From the NCBI GenBank assembly GCA_015847255.1, contig JADLZK010006407.1, positions 1 to 64,000 of the forward strand: a stretch of 64,000 nucleotides of DNA, written 5' to 3'. Below the pieces are notes generated by a model. It saw nothing but the letters and a program-made list of their open reading frames with translations, made no database searches and was not told the DNA's origin. This DNA is from Hyparrhenia diplandra (taxonomy: Eukaryota; Streptophyta; Magnoliopsida; Poales; Poaceae). Made by a program: the position numbers and the translations under genes. Positions 1 to 10,788 of the stretch are shown in pieces (position 1 is the first letter of the stretch; each line of letters begins with the position of its first letter).

Positions 1-1656
1 TTCAAAATGTATGTTGTAGTATTTATAATAAAAAGCAGTGGAAATACTGACCAAAAGGCGCGACCACGGAAAGCGCATTTGAGGAAGATCACAAGCCCGG
101 GGTGGAATTGGACCGAGGCGACAAAAGTGGGCCGACCAGACATCACACCTACAACTTTTCAGGCCGGACAAGACACCCGCGCGAGGCCCGGACGGCGAGC
201 GCAAAGTGCGTGCGGCGCACCCCCAAAGGTCGCGCTCGCACCTCCCGGAGCGGGTTCGAGCCCAATCTTGGCCGGTCGGTACATTAGCGTGCTGAATCCG
301 AGGCGGTTCGGAGTGTGTGATGGCCGAGTTCAGCTGCACTGGGCGTGTCCATTAGGTCGAGTTTAGGGGCATTAGGGTCATTTTGGCCACCTCTCCTTTG
401 TGTATAAATAGGTCCCCTCTCTCCCTCATTTCACACACACCATTTTGGAGCCACCTCTCTCACCCACTCTTCCTCTCTACTCCACCTCTCTCTAGTTCTT
501 TTTAGCTTTAGTAGTATTTGGAGCAAAGGCTAAAGCTTCATTGGAAGCTTGTACTTGGGAGAAAGGAGCATTACGGTATGAATCCAAATATGGTTTCTTC
601 TCAAGTCTTGTTCTTATTTAGTTGTGCAATGAGAGATAGAGTATATTCATGTTATAGACTTGACATATGAACTAGCATATAGTTTCTATGTTATATTCTT
701 GACATGTTGTTCTCGACACGATCATGACGAAGAACTGAGACTACTGAGTTCCTATCGTCGTGGTTAGAAATTGCGTATAGAACTTTAGGCTTAACCATTA
801 CGTGCCATGTATTTGAGTAGAGTAAGAGTTGTGCTTTGAGATGGCGGGTTCATTGTGGTCTTCGGGACTGTCCATGTTCTAGCTCGTTCATCCCGTAGGG
901 TGAGAGTCTGCGGGGACATGGGATGTACCTTAACATCGCGGGCATGGTGCGGATGAGAGGGGACAACTCGGATATGAGAGCATGCCACGGTCGTGAGGGT
1001 GGCGGTAGGGTTGTGCAGCCATGTCCAGTCCTTGTAATCCCTCACGTTCGTATGTGATGTAGGAGTTCGTAAATGCCTTCCATTGGGCCGGATGGTGCCC
1101 AGGAGGTCTCCCCGATCCATCTCACTCTCGAGCCTAAAACTCTAGTCATTTATGTGCGCATGATCATTAACTTGTTCTTTGCACTGACTATATATTAGGA
1201 ATGCAGTTTCACTTAGGAATATTCTTTATTTTTCCTTTTTATCCTTGAGGTTGGCCCAGGTGTGTGTCACACTATCTTATGAACTATCATGACTTACCCC
1301 TGTATTGAGTATTGGTCAGCTGCATAGACATGTCGTCTTGTTCATGCCCTTGCTAGAATCCTACACCATGCCTTCCTTTGGGAAAATATAAATAACGATA
1401 CCCGAATACTCTGCGGGTGAAATGCTACATGACTGTATTTCCGTGTAAACTACTGAGACTTGTTACATAGCGTTCTGAGAATGCCACGGACATCCGTGGT
1501 GATATTGCTGGAATGTAACAATTCCGGTGAAGTCATCGTGGGAGGTCAACCTTTGGTTTTCCGGCACTCCTGCCTTTTGGCGGTTGCGCTCGATTACCAA
1601 TAGGCATTTCTAAAGCGTGATTGCCTTTTTGGTGATTGCGTTAAGCCATGTCAGCA
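1..1656 (+). repeat. 5' LTR of an Athila-like retrotransposon, cut by the window edge
   Basis: The first 250 bases align with the - strand of the LTR at 43645-45337 (a shared stretch around a run reading TTTATAATAAAA and the following GACCAAAA), so this is a related LTR in + orientation. A TATA box (TATAAATA, 403-410) is followed by a pyrimidine-rich leader (about 412-490), as expected for the U3/R border. The far end carries the GATACC...GAATACTC and GGTGAAATGCTAC blocks seen near the end of the other Athila-like LTRs here, and it terminates in GTCAGCA, a decayed form of GTCAACA. The start lies outside the window. Lineage assignment is by internal comparison. Confidence 0.75.
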
Positions 1657-1692
1657 AAGCATGACGGCGGCGCGATTGCTTGCGTGGAAGGC
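1657..1692 (+). other. decayed primer-binding site region
   Basis: Directly after the LTR the sequence reads AAGCATGACGGCGGCGCG and then GGAAGGCATTG at 1689-1699. The inner element at 50735-50775 has the same layout, with GGCGCCGTTG in the middle, complementary to the 3' end of plant tRNA-Asp. The core here is mutated, so the site is recognised mainly by position and flanks. Confidence 0.45.
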
Positions 1693-1777
1693 ATTGGTTG
1701 ACAGATTCTAGAAAGACATGTTCCGCCAATGATGTGTGCATGTGTAAGTGGCCATTACTCATGCGGCCTAATCTTTC

Positions 1778-2047
1778 ATGTTTTCTCTGTTGTGGATGAA
1801 CCACGGGGATAGTGTTCGAATTGGTTTATCCATCCTGGTGAGGAACAGCTACGCATCGCGGGTCGGAGGCACTCCTAAAGAAGAACCCAACTCATATCAA
1901 ATCTTCTCACTGCTACTCCGCCAACAAACAAACCAATCGCCCCTTGCATCATCTAGTACTTCACTCATGGCCAAGTCGATCCGTGACCATTCAGTCCCCT
2001 GCTACAATAGTATTTCCGTGCGCTTGCCGGACTGCCTACGTAAACGC
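1778..2047 (+). pseudogene. gag N-terminal fragment (Athila-like)
   Basis: The frame opens at an ATG at 1778 with MFSLLWMN and contains GGTPKEEP at about residue 30. The same GGTPKEEP block, at a similar distance from a FLSLWMK stretch, occurs in the inner element's gag on the - strand near 50570-50640. That conserved placement is the reason for calling this the beginning of gag, the capsid-like protein that packages element RNA. The frame stays open past 2047, but from there the DNA matches the end of the LTR instead of gag, so the coding sequence is lost to a deletion. Only about 90 residues remain, so no function is expected. Confidence 0.6.
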
Positions 2048-2231
2048 GAGGAATGCCACCCCGACATCTCGTGGCGATGTTGCCGGAATGTAACAATTCC
2101 GGTGAAGTCGTGGTGGGAAGTCAACCTTTGGTTTTCGGCACTCCTCGCCTTTTTGGCGCTTGCGCCTGATTACCAACGGGCATTTCTAAGCGTGATTGCC
2201 TATTTGGTGATTGCGCTAAGAAATGTCAACA
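2048..2231 (+). repeat. LTR 3'-end fragment, second copy
   Basis: This 184-bp stretch repeats the last part of the LTR above (about 1475-1656). Both copies contain GGAATGTAACAATTCCGGTG, TCAACCTTTGGTTTTC and a GATTACCAA...GGGCATTTCTA block (ATAGGCATTTCTA in the first). This copy ends in the better preserved terminus AAATGTCAACA at 2231. It is probably what remains of the 3' LTR after an internal deletion that removed most of gag and everything downstream. Confidence 0.6.
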
Positions 2232-3164
2232 ATGACCACAATTAGGATTCTTTTTTTGAAGTCTCTTATTGAATGTGCTTATAAGAGATCTCCAAGTGAT
2301 TATAATTGATTCTTTTAAGGAGAAGTCTCTTATTGAATATGCTTATTCTTTCAAAAGACATTGGGAAGAACCCAAGGATGGCATGTCCGATCATGCCATA
2401 GAAGGAGAGCAAAGCTATCTAGAAGACAATCTTATCTTCTCCCCTTCTATGCCTAGACAAGATGATTTATTCGTACCCATCTCTAAACCCATCCTTGTCC
2501 CCCGATGAATCCACATATGCTTCCTTCTTTGAGACTCATGATGACCCTAGAAATTTACCACGAGCAACCTAAGCATAGGAATCATCAAGAACACCAAGAA
2601 GACCCACAACAATGGCTTGAGAGTGTTAATAACCTATGTACCACAGCCATTGATTGTATGGAGGCGACATCTTAGACATTATCAGCCCGAGAGACACAAA
2701 CCCAAGGGATTCCTTAGATAGCCATGATGAATTAACCTTAGAGTTTGAGAAGGACTAACAACATCAGTGAGTATGAGAGAGCCTCATAGACACTTCATCT
2801 AGTCCATATTCACATGATCAACTTCCCCGAATCACCTAGTCTCTCTATCACTATCCCACACGAGATCTTCAACCCCTCATTCTCTCTCCTCCTATAGATT
2901 TTGAAAGGGTGGTTGTAGATGCATACATCTATAATAAATATTCTAGATCTCGTTGGCATAAAATCTTGAGGTAGATTGATGTTGGAAGGGAAACCACTTC
3001 ATCATCATGAATCACAATTCAATAGGTTTCCCAAGGATGAGCTTGCTGTCCTTAAATAAGCACTTCTTGAGAAATAACATAAGTGTTTACCTTATTGCTA
3101 TAGTACCCTTGTGAAATAAGCATAGAGATATAAATAAGGAAATATTCCCGCGGGTATTTTTGTC
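2232..3164 (+). pseudogene. decayed coding remnant of a pol-less Athila-like element
   Basis: Several frames carry fragments that line up with the element at 34040-38040. The region around 2900-2960 encodes FERVVVDAYIYNKY, matching FERVIVDAFVYHKF near 36730. Further upstream the 2269-2508 frame reads EEPKDGMSDHAIEGEQ and SYLEDNLIFSPSMP. Stops and frameshifts interrupt it throughout. I do not recognise a domain. The position between a gag-like 5' part and a noncoding 3' part suggests the C-terminal half of a gag polyprotein or a linker ORF. No reverse transcriptase or integrase motifs follow it. Confidence 0.45.
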
Positions 3165-3180
3165 GCTAACCATTTCAGGT
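3165..3180 (+). promoter_or_regulatory. conserved 3' splice-site-like motif
   Basis: GCTAACCATTTCAGGT is identical to 37092-37107 in a second element. It contains a plant branch-point-like CTAAC followed by a CAG/GT acceptor-like junction, preceded in both copies by GGGTATT and a T-rich stretch. It could be an intron 3' end or simply a conserved sequence of unknown role. Confidence 0.4.
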
Positions 3181-5645
3181 CTAGAGCAAAAAGACAGAGA
3201 GGATGACAATGTAAGGTATGTCCAACCAATCATGCAACATGAAATCACATATATAGATATTACTTGCCACGTTGCTACATTATCTTGGTTGCCTCTACCT
3301 TTTTGATACATGCTGAATCGCTAAACAACTTTTGTCATGCTTTTCATCTCCCTGTCTGAGTTAATCTCTATAATGCTTTCATGCTACTCTTGTCTACCAT
3401 AGTATGCTTTGGTTTGGGAATCTTTGCTAGGGTGTTTTCAAAGGTTTTTAAATTAAGCATGGTGCTTAGGTTAGAACACCTTCCTTAATTGAATTAGACA
3501 TGGAGTCTAGTTTGGTTATTGAACTAAAAATTACTTGTGTAGACATTAGTATATTTTGTTAGACTAACCCCTGAGAGAAAAGAAAACTCTTGAACAAGCT
3601 TGGGGGATGTTCTCGAGATGAACTCACATCGAGAAGAAGCAAGATACAACAAACCTTTCACAAAGGAGGACACACTATTACATAGAAGAACCTTATGGAA
3701 TAAAGAGAAAGAAGACAAGTTAGGAAACGTTACACAAGAGGCCAAATCAAGAAAGCTTCAAGCGGAAGGGAAAGCACCTCCACAAGCCGCTACGATTGCC
3801 ATCATGCTCCAATAATAAGGTAACATCTTGAGGTGAGTTGTCAATAAATAAGCTTTCCCTTAATTATGGCGTGTTCATAAATAAAGAACCAAACATGTTA
3901 GAGTAACACCCTTGCTTGATCCAACTTTTATTAGCTCAACATGTTTCGTTTTTAACTGGCTGTTATTCCTAACACCACCTTCTTGATCTCATAGTCCTAA
4001 TCATTTTAGCAATTGTATTGCAACATTTATGTTCCATCTTCTCGATCTTATCACCCTTGTTATAGAAAAGGAAACACATAAACATTAACTTTATCTTGTT
4101 TGATGTGCCCGAGGTTTTAGAGAAAATGAATTTTTGGTTCCCATTGGTGTTTTTCCCACCAACAGGGCCCATGCACTTGATCTCTACCTTGTCTTTGCAC
4201 GCAAGACACACTTTGAGCAAAATACGGAGAAGTTTGCACTCCCTTGAAATTCTACAAGAGAATGTCCTGAACCCACAAAGCATGCGCACAAAACAAGAAG
4301 CTACCAACCCCTACTATCAAATTCTTATTCAAAATGTTGGACTAGTAAAAGAACATGGGTGACACCATTACCAAGATCGGATGATACACTCAAGGAGTAA
4401 CCAAGGTAAGTAGTCTTGTTCAAAGGACTTAAAACATTGAACCCTCACCTAAAGGTAACTCAGTAGTTATCCATATTTAATTCTTAGCATTGCATCTTTA
4501 ATTGCATATCATATTTATCTTTTCTGCATCTTGCATTACCATATTTACTTCTTTGCATAATCATTTTCCTTTAGCATATTTAATTTTCGCATTAGCATTG
4601 CATTAAAAACCTTAAAAGCCCCATGTGAATAATCTTGTGGTGTGTAATAACCCATAAGGATATTCACCGTGGTGGCATAAAAATAATTATTCATTCATCT
4701 AGTTGCATTTGCATCATAATTCTTTGCATGCATATAAATTTATAAAACTCCAAAAATATTTTTCTGCTGAAGTTTTACATAGAATAATCATGATCCATCT
4801 CTAGGCATATGAAGCTAATGTGGTTAACCCCTAATGCTTAATCTAGTTCCACTAGCTTTGTTGTCTATTTGAGTTCAGCAAATACAAAGGAAGAGAGACA
4901 TGATAGGTCGACATCATCATCGCCATCTACCTCAACTTGCTCATCATCAATGACCCTACACTTCAATCCAAATTTTGGGGGAGAGCACCCCCGATTATCC
5001 CGATAAGTATCTCTACTATAGTATTATTACTATTAGCTCAATATTTAGTTTGCTTGGTTTTGCTAGAGAGTTTACTAGGAGTCTAGTTTTATAAAAGTCT
5101 AGTCGTTTAAAAAGAGTCTTTGCTAGAGTTTGGGAATAAATAAATAGGAGTGTACCGCAGGTTTTCTTTTTCCACCTATATAAAATGATCTCTAAAGCTA
5201 ATTCTCATGCATGAAAATGATGAATAGTTGCTCCATCGTAATTCCTTTCCGATTACCTAGCTTTCTAGCTTAATTTCTCTTGAGCCTTAAATGCAAAACC
5301 TGCTTTGACTTGAGATTTACTCGAACCACAAAACTCGTGGGTTGCAAATTGCTTGCTCTAAAGTCTAGGTAATTGACGGGTATGATATATGAGAGTCCGA
5401 GTCGCTATTGATCTTACTCCTAGTGATGCTAGATTTCGGAGATTTATTTTGAAAATTTAAAATGCACATGATAAGTTCCTGCGGTGATGAAAGTGTTGAA
5501 CCTTCTACCATAGCCATATATATATATGTTCCTAGATTAGGAAAACCCCTTTGACATATATATAGGTCGCTTGCTTTGCATTGAGTTTGTTCAATCTTTG
5601 TCGACCCTTGGAAAACTTGTCATCCGATCATGTACTTCTTCACCT
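3181..5645 (+). repeat. 3' noncoding part of the Athila-like element (no gene seen)
   Basis: This AT-rich stretch has only short chance frames. It holds a G-rich polypurine-like run (TTTTGGGGGAGAGC near 4974, followed by CACCCCCG) and the conserved box AATGATGAATAGTTGCTC at 5217-5234, both also present in the 3' regions of other Athila-like elements in the window. Resemblance stops near 5645, where Tat-like sequence begins, so the 3' end and its LTR are missing. Confidence 0.45.
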
Positions 5646-5656
5646 CATCTTGTGAG

Positions 5657-5940
5657 CGCCCAAGGCCACGGGCAGTCAAGTAAGAGATCCCCCGAGGGAG
5701 GGCACAGGCCCTCGGATCCTATCGAATGGATCCGAGACTCCCCTTGACATACCTAAGTGGCACCTAGTTGGAGCACACCGCGAGGCCACGCTAGATCAAC
5801 CCCCGTTGAATGGGGCATGGGCCTCCACTTGGACTATGTTGTTAATGACTCACGGCTCAAGGCGCCCTCGGCCCATCGAGGGTAGGACGCCTTTTGACCA
5901 CCCCCCTCCTTCTCGCGAGAGACCGGTCCAGGGTCATTTA
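5657..5940 (+). repeat. direct repeat, copy 1
   Basis: About 284 bp starting CGCCCAAGGCC. It shares long stretches with 6258-6536, including CCCTCGGATCCTATCGAATG, CCTAAGTGGCACCTAGTTG and CCCCCTCCTTCTCG. The two copies differ by scattered substitutions and short indels. Confidence 0.85.
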
Positions 5941-6257
5941 AAAGACGCGGTACCCCCGATCGTTCCCCTTGCATGAGTGAGGGTCGGGGGCTATGCTCGC
6001 ACTACACGCGTTCTGACGGGGGAAAAGGGATGAATCAAGAAGACGGAGAGACTCTCGGCGGCGTCCCGAGACCTCAAGACCTCTTCTCCCTTGTCAAGAA
6101 CGCTGACCTACGGGTCATTATGGTCCGTAGGTTTGAAGGCTGGGCCCGCATGGGTTTTCGGCGACCGCCTCGGGGCACCGCAGAGTCGGGGTGTGGGGGA
6201 TGTGCCCATTACGTGGCTCTGCTGTCCGAGCCCTAGGGCTCAGGACACCCACCGACT

Positions 6258-6536
6258 CGCCCAAGGCCCATTGGGCAGTCAAGTAAGAGATCCCAACGAG
6301 GGAGGCAACAGCCCTCGGATCCTATCGAATGGATCCGAGACTCCCTTGACACACCTAAGTGGCACCTAGTTGAGTGCGCCGAAGGCCACGCGCAGTCAAC
6401 CCCTATCGAATGGGGCTTGGGCCTCCACCGGACTACCTCGTTAATAGCTCTTAGGATCAAGGCGGCCTCGTCGCCGAGGGCAGATCGCCTTGACCACCCC
6501 CTCCTTCTCGTAAACGAGACAGTCCGAGGGTTTATG
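6258..6536 (+). repeat. direct repeat, copy 2
   Basis: Second copy of the 280-bp unit at 5657-5940, separated from it by about 317 bp. Spacer and unit together form a period of roughly 600 bp, but I see only two units. Confidence 0.85.
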
Positions 6537-6913
6537 AATTATTGCAGGTACCACAGTGCGGGCTGCGTGTGCCACGAGAGCTCGGGGAACCGTAATCACG
6601 TAAAACAAACACCCCTCAGCGAAGGGTCGAATTGCTGAGGTAAGCAAGTAAGAGGTCTTCGGGCACCAACCTCCGAGAGCGTCCTTAAAATCGTACCCGC
6701 ACAACGTGAGCGGGAGACAAGCAAAGCGTGAGGTAAGTAAACCGACCTCGGGGAAGTCGAAAACCCCACCCGGGGGCCTCGGGGCTATGCCTTCGTGCGC
6801 GCCGCCGCGCACCTAGCAAGTCGTAGCACTTGTTTACTCTCGCATTCACAGGTTTCAACGGAGAAAATGTGATCAAATGAATACTGAACTAACGGGCACG
6901 ATTTCTTATTCAT

Positions 6914-7440
6914 TTACAATGAACTCGCACAAAGGACATGCAAAAACTCTACGGGGAAGAGAAAAAGGAAAAGGGAGGCGGTCGCGGGTCGCTGGGCTAA
7001 GGACGCTGCCCTGACGGCCGCACCGGCGGAGACGCACATGTCAGATCCGTCGCGCGTACCGCAGCCTTCCACCTCCAGAAGAGCTTCCACCCTTTGGGAG
7101 CCCTCACTTCGCCCGGAGGTATCGGGCGCCGTCGCGCCTGCGACGCCGTCAATGCCGCCTATCGCCTCCTCTTCCGTGATGATGGCGCCTCCGATGTTGG
7201 TGGAGGCGACCACGGCATGACCACACCGCGGAGTAGTAGGGGACCTCCGCGCCCGGTAGACGCCGCTGTCTCCCCACGGAGAAACCCCCTCACGCTCCCA
7301 CGTGGTCGACGCCGGTGAGCGCCTCCGACCGCACCAAAGACATCAAATCGCGCCGCCATGGAGATAGCGAGCCGCCACGATGCATCGAGCCCGCAGGTGT
7401 TTAGCCTCCGGCGCCGCGCGATGAAAAAAGCAAATACGAG
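6914..7440 (-). pseudogene. possible downstream exon(s) of the antisense ORF
   Basis: On the - strand, open frames run from about 7440 to 6914 with several frame changes. One begins MAARFDVFGAVGG near 7359 and another is 99 residues long from 7213. They follow the antisense ORF fragment at 7491-7874 after a gap that begins with a good splice donor. No domain is recognised. The alanine- and arginine-rich composition mostly reflects high GC content, so the coding claim is weak. Confidence 0.25.
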
Positions 7441-7490
7441 TTAGAAACAGGACCGGGGGAGATTTCTTTCGAAAGAAAGAAGATACCTAC

Positions 7491-7874
7491 CTGTGGCACG
7501 CTCATCCGCGTTCAAACGCTGAGCGCGGAGGAGCTCCATTTGCTGCTCCAGGAGGTCGACGGAGATCATCGTCGCATCCACCGCCCCCGCCAATGCATCC
7601 GTGTGACCGGCCGCCCTCCCGGAAGACGAGGCGACGGAAGGGACTTGTACCGTAACGGGGGCCCCACGGGCGGCAAAGCAGCTTTGAACACCCCTACGGG
7701 CGGCAAAGGCTCGCCGACGAGGAAAGATCCGCCCCTCGACGAAATATGGGCTGTAGGGAAGACGACGACCACCGCCGTATCACCGGCCTCCATCAGGACG
7801 AAGGAAGGGAAGAAGGCGAGGAGGAAAGAAATCATGAGCCAATGGCAAGCGGCGTGGAGACGAGGAGGCGACAT
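7491..7874 (-). pseudogene. antisense extra ORF of the Tat-like element (5' part)
   Basis: Read on the - strand, against the direction of the element. A frame from an ATG at 7874 runs 102 residues and includes VLMEAGDTAVVVVFPTA. A second, overlapping frame ends in DLLEQQMELLRAQRLNADER, a helical, charged stretch, and stops exactly at a splice donor (CAG/GTAGGTATC; GT at 7489-7490). The change of frame between the two means a disruption or sequence error. Some grass Tat-lineage elements are known to carry extra ORFs in antisense orientation. The inverted copy of this element also has an ORF opposite to its LTR (16738-17760), which supports the call. Function is unknown. Confidence 0.45.
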
Positions 7875-8230
7875 CGGGCGCGGACTACTTGGTCGCTATA
7901 GAAGGGACGCGGTGCTTCACCTTCCGTCGGGAACACGAACGACCCGTCACTTCAAAGCGCCGCGACCGCCCCGCCGCCTCAGCTCGCACCACCCGCCGAA
8001 GACGCCCAGCGTACCCCACCGACGCCGTGCGGCGAACTAACACGATGGGGGGAACAACAAAGGAGTCTCTCGCGCCACGCATAAACCCCGGATGGACATT
8101 TCCTCCCCTTTCGGCGCCGGCTACACCCGACGGGTGCGCTCGTCACACACCCCTCGAAAACTCCGACAACAAAGCAGAAACGCCATGCCAAGCATCCTCT
8201 AAACTCCGAAGAGGTGGCCCCACCTCTTCC

Positions 8231-8244
8231 AGGCTCGGGGCTAC
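8231..8244 (+). other. polypurine tract before the 3' LTR
   Basis: AGGCTCGGGGCTACC precedes the LTR start GTCGGGTGCC. A GCTCGGGG..CTAC tract immediately upstream of a TGTCGGG terminus is the usual arrangement in this type of grass Ty3/gypsy element. It shows that the LTR to its right is the 3' one. Confidence 0.65.
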
Positions 8245-8884
8245 CGTCGGGTGCCAAAGTAAACGGCACCCTTGGCGCAATCAACTAAAGGAACAAACCT
8301 CGACACATCATCAACAAGCAAGACGACCCGAGGAGGCCTTCCAGCCGAGGGTCCCGACGGGCGGAAATCGCTGACTCGCCCGACCCCTCTCGGGAGGAAT
8401 GGATCGGGGCGGTTGTCCGAGACCCTCTCCGGGAAGCGCCCCAGATCTCCCCGCTCGGCAACAGACGACAAGAAGGCCGGGCGGGATGTCCGCGCCCGAC
8501 AAAGCCGAGCACCCCGACACCCCGGATTCCCTCACCAGGGGGACCCCGTGGTGGTCAAATCCTTCTATGACACCGCCGCTTCGTCCCGAACGCACCGCGT
8601 GAGGTGCTGTTCGCACCTCACCGCGTGTCGCTGTGACAACCACCCCCCGCCCGTAACGTCACCTCACGCGCCCATCCCGGAAGGGCCTCGAGGATCCCCA
8701 GAGCCACGACGCCAACCCCTCGGGCGGGTACGGCGGCATCCCGGTCACCATCGGTGTACCCCTGGACACGGCCGCCACCCCCTCGAGCATCGCCTCCAGA
8801 AAGCAAGGGTCTCGTAAGTCAATGGCCCCTCAAGATAAATCATCACAGTCCACGTCGCCCAAAAGGACACCTCGAAGATCGGGG
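8245..8884 (+). repeat. Tat-like 3' LTR, first part
   Basis: From GTCGGGTGCC to the insertion point of a solo LTR at 8885. It is the reverse complement counterpart of 19870-20510. Matched blocks include the start (GTCGGGTGCCAAA), GACGTG/GACAC-rich stretches near 8440-8560, and the sequence just before the break, AAGATCGGGG. The LTR continues at 10789. Confidence 0.75.
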
Positions 8885-10788
8885 TGTTGACGGTGAAAAC
8901 ACCCTTAATTTACACCATCAAAACACCATCAATATCCCTATTTGGAAAGGAAGAACAACATTTCATGAACATATTTTATCTAATAACCTAGTTCCACATG
9001 TAGATGTCATTATTTTTATGCGGATATGAATTCGGAGGAAATCCGGCCGGAATAACACGTAGAGTCGCTCATCCGGTCAAGTGACCCAAGTATGGAAAGT
9101 GGGCAAAATACCATCACCATCATGATCACAATGTCCTATGATGCCGCCACACAAAAAAACGAAGTCATTTGGCCACAAGATGAGCATCGGCCGACCAAGG
9201 GCCATTTCATCCCGAGACATCGACATGTGGGGACAGCTTCGTAAGGGTCGGGAAGGTCAAGGCCCAATGGACCTGCATCGGCCGACCATAGGCCATTGGC
9301 CCAAACCCTCCCCACGTGACTTGCCACGTCACCAATCCATGGGAAACCAAGAGAATGCACGATTGGTCGGTCAAGACGTCCCTTGGATCGTGTGGGTACA
9401 AAACAGATGTCACGACAAGTTACGGACTCAAGACACGTAAACCGGCAGTGGGGCCAACATGTCCAAAGACACGAGGGTGGCCCACGGGTCATGGACCATG
9501 GTCGGCCGACCATGGCCCATTTGACCACCGACGTCCCCCCCCGCCTACCACATTGTCCACGTGATTCTTTCATCCGGCCGTTGATCCTAAGGCGGTTTAT
9601 CCAAGGGTTACGAGGTGGGATCACGCCGGATCGATGACATGGCGGAGTAGCCCCTACTCCACCTTGGGCTATAAATACCCCTTCCCCTCTCATTAAGAGT
9701 GTGGAGTGGAGTGTGGAGAAGTTGTAAAGGCAAAGCTCCAAGAGAGTGTAGTAGGATAGTCTAGTGTGGGAGTTAGAGTTGAGTCGAGCCGCGCCGAGAT
9801 TCCCTGAGAGCCGGTCCTCGAGTCCGGTATAGCTCTAGTTATCTTTTCTCTTGTATTTGGATCTCTACTTTATAATATATAGTCCTTTCTTTACTTTATT
9901 CTAGTATTTACTTATTCAAGTATTTACTTAGTGCAACTTTGCTCTAGTTGTCTAGACTATAATTGTAGTGATATAAGTCTCACAAATAGGTGTTTCTACA
10001 CTTAGTTTGTGGTTTAGTCCGGTTCTTAGTTGAATCCTCGTTTGGATGCTATCATCGCCTGTCATAGGGTGCTCTAGTTGATCTGTGTAGCTACCATCTA
10101 GAGTAGTAAGAGGAAGTATAAGCGTGGTGCTTAGACTCGATCTTACCTGCGTGATTATCGCTTGTTGCACGGATGGATCGTGGTAGCCGGTGAGGTAGTG
10201 ACGGCCCTTCCGGTCTCTCGTATAAACCACCACGTGTTTAAACAAGTTACTAAAAGGTAAGGCTCCAGTAACATAGTAGCTGGGGTAGTGGTGATTGAAT
10301 TCACCGTATCTCACCTACTGCCTAGCATTCAGTTCGTGTAAACCACAACTAGTTGTCTCATCTTTTGTGTCTAGATACATACCACTAAAGTAAAGTTAGA
10401 GTCATAGGAGTCTTATACTCACTCGTTGTCCTCCCACCTAGCTATACCTTACTAAGTTATCTTTAATTGCCTAAATTGTATCACTCCACCAACTTCTATC
10501 CAACCCTTCCTATCATATTCGTTTACCCGACACATTGGGTCGGTACTATATTGAGGTGAACTTAAGGATCTATCTCTCCCACATTAACCTTTTCTAGCTA
10601 TTGCTTCCCTTGGGCTAAATATAAATAACGATACCTTGGAATACTCCCGGGTGAAGTGCTACAACGGTATACTGGTGGCGCTTGCGGAATCACCAACAGA
10701 CATAAGATATACCTCACGCATTTCTAGCGGCGTGGTGGAGATAGGTTCTATATCTATTTCTAGTGATGACGCTAAGTAAATGTCAACA
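8885..10788 (+). mobile_element. solo LTR of the Athila-like family
   Basis: A 1,904-bp LTR beginning TGTTGACGGTG and ending ATGTCAACA. It is clearly related to the LTRs at 40015-41632 and 58043-59662: shared CCTAGTTCCACATGTAGATG near 8989, a TCGGCCGA-rich block, TATAAATA at 9670-9677 and the GAATACTCCCGGGTGAA block near the end. No internal region adjoins it. It lies inside the Tat-like 3' LTR. The inverted intact copy of that LTR (around 19850) reads GATCGGGGAAGG straight through, giving the empty site. The target duplication is GGGG or a fifth base more (8880-8884 and 10789-10793). Confidence 0.9.
9496..9515. promoter_or_regulatory. 20-bp perfect palindrome in U3 of the solo LTR
   Basis: CCATGGTCGGCCGACCATGG equals its own reverse complement. 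It sits about 155 bp upstream of the TATA box and is identical in the two LTRs of the outer element. It may be a binding site for a dimeric factor. Confidence 0.6.

Larger units (their letters stand above)
5646..8230 (+). mobile_element. internal 3' part of a Tat-like (Ty3/gypsy) element
   Basis: GC-rich sequence with several CGGGGGCTATGC-type blocks (about 5980 and 6775), leading to a polypurine tract and a 3' LTR at 8245. The strand is fixed by the tract and LTR. A 280-bp direct repeat (5657-5940 and 6258-6536) and an antisense ORF (7491-7874, - strand) lie inside. No gag or pol is visible on the + strand, so the coding half is deleted to the left of 5646 or this copy never had it. Lineage is inferred from the LTR and PPT form and from similarity to the inverted copy at 16724-20510. 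Confidence 0.55.

Noticed and set aside
9136..9741. 201-codon frame on the - strand
   Set aside because: Antisense to the U3 of the solo LTR. The counterpart LTRs at 40015 and 58043 carry no matching full-length frame.
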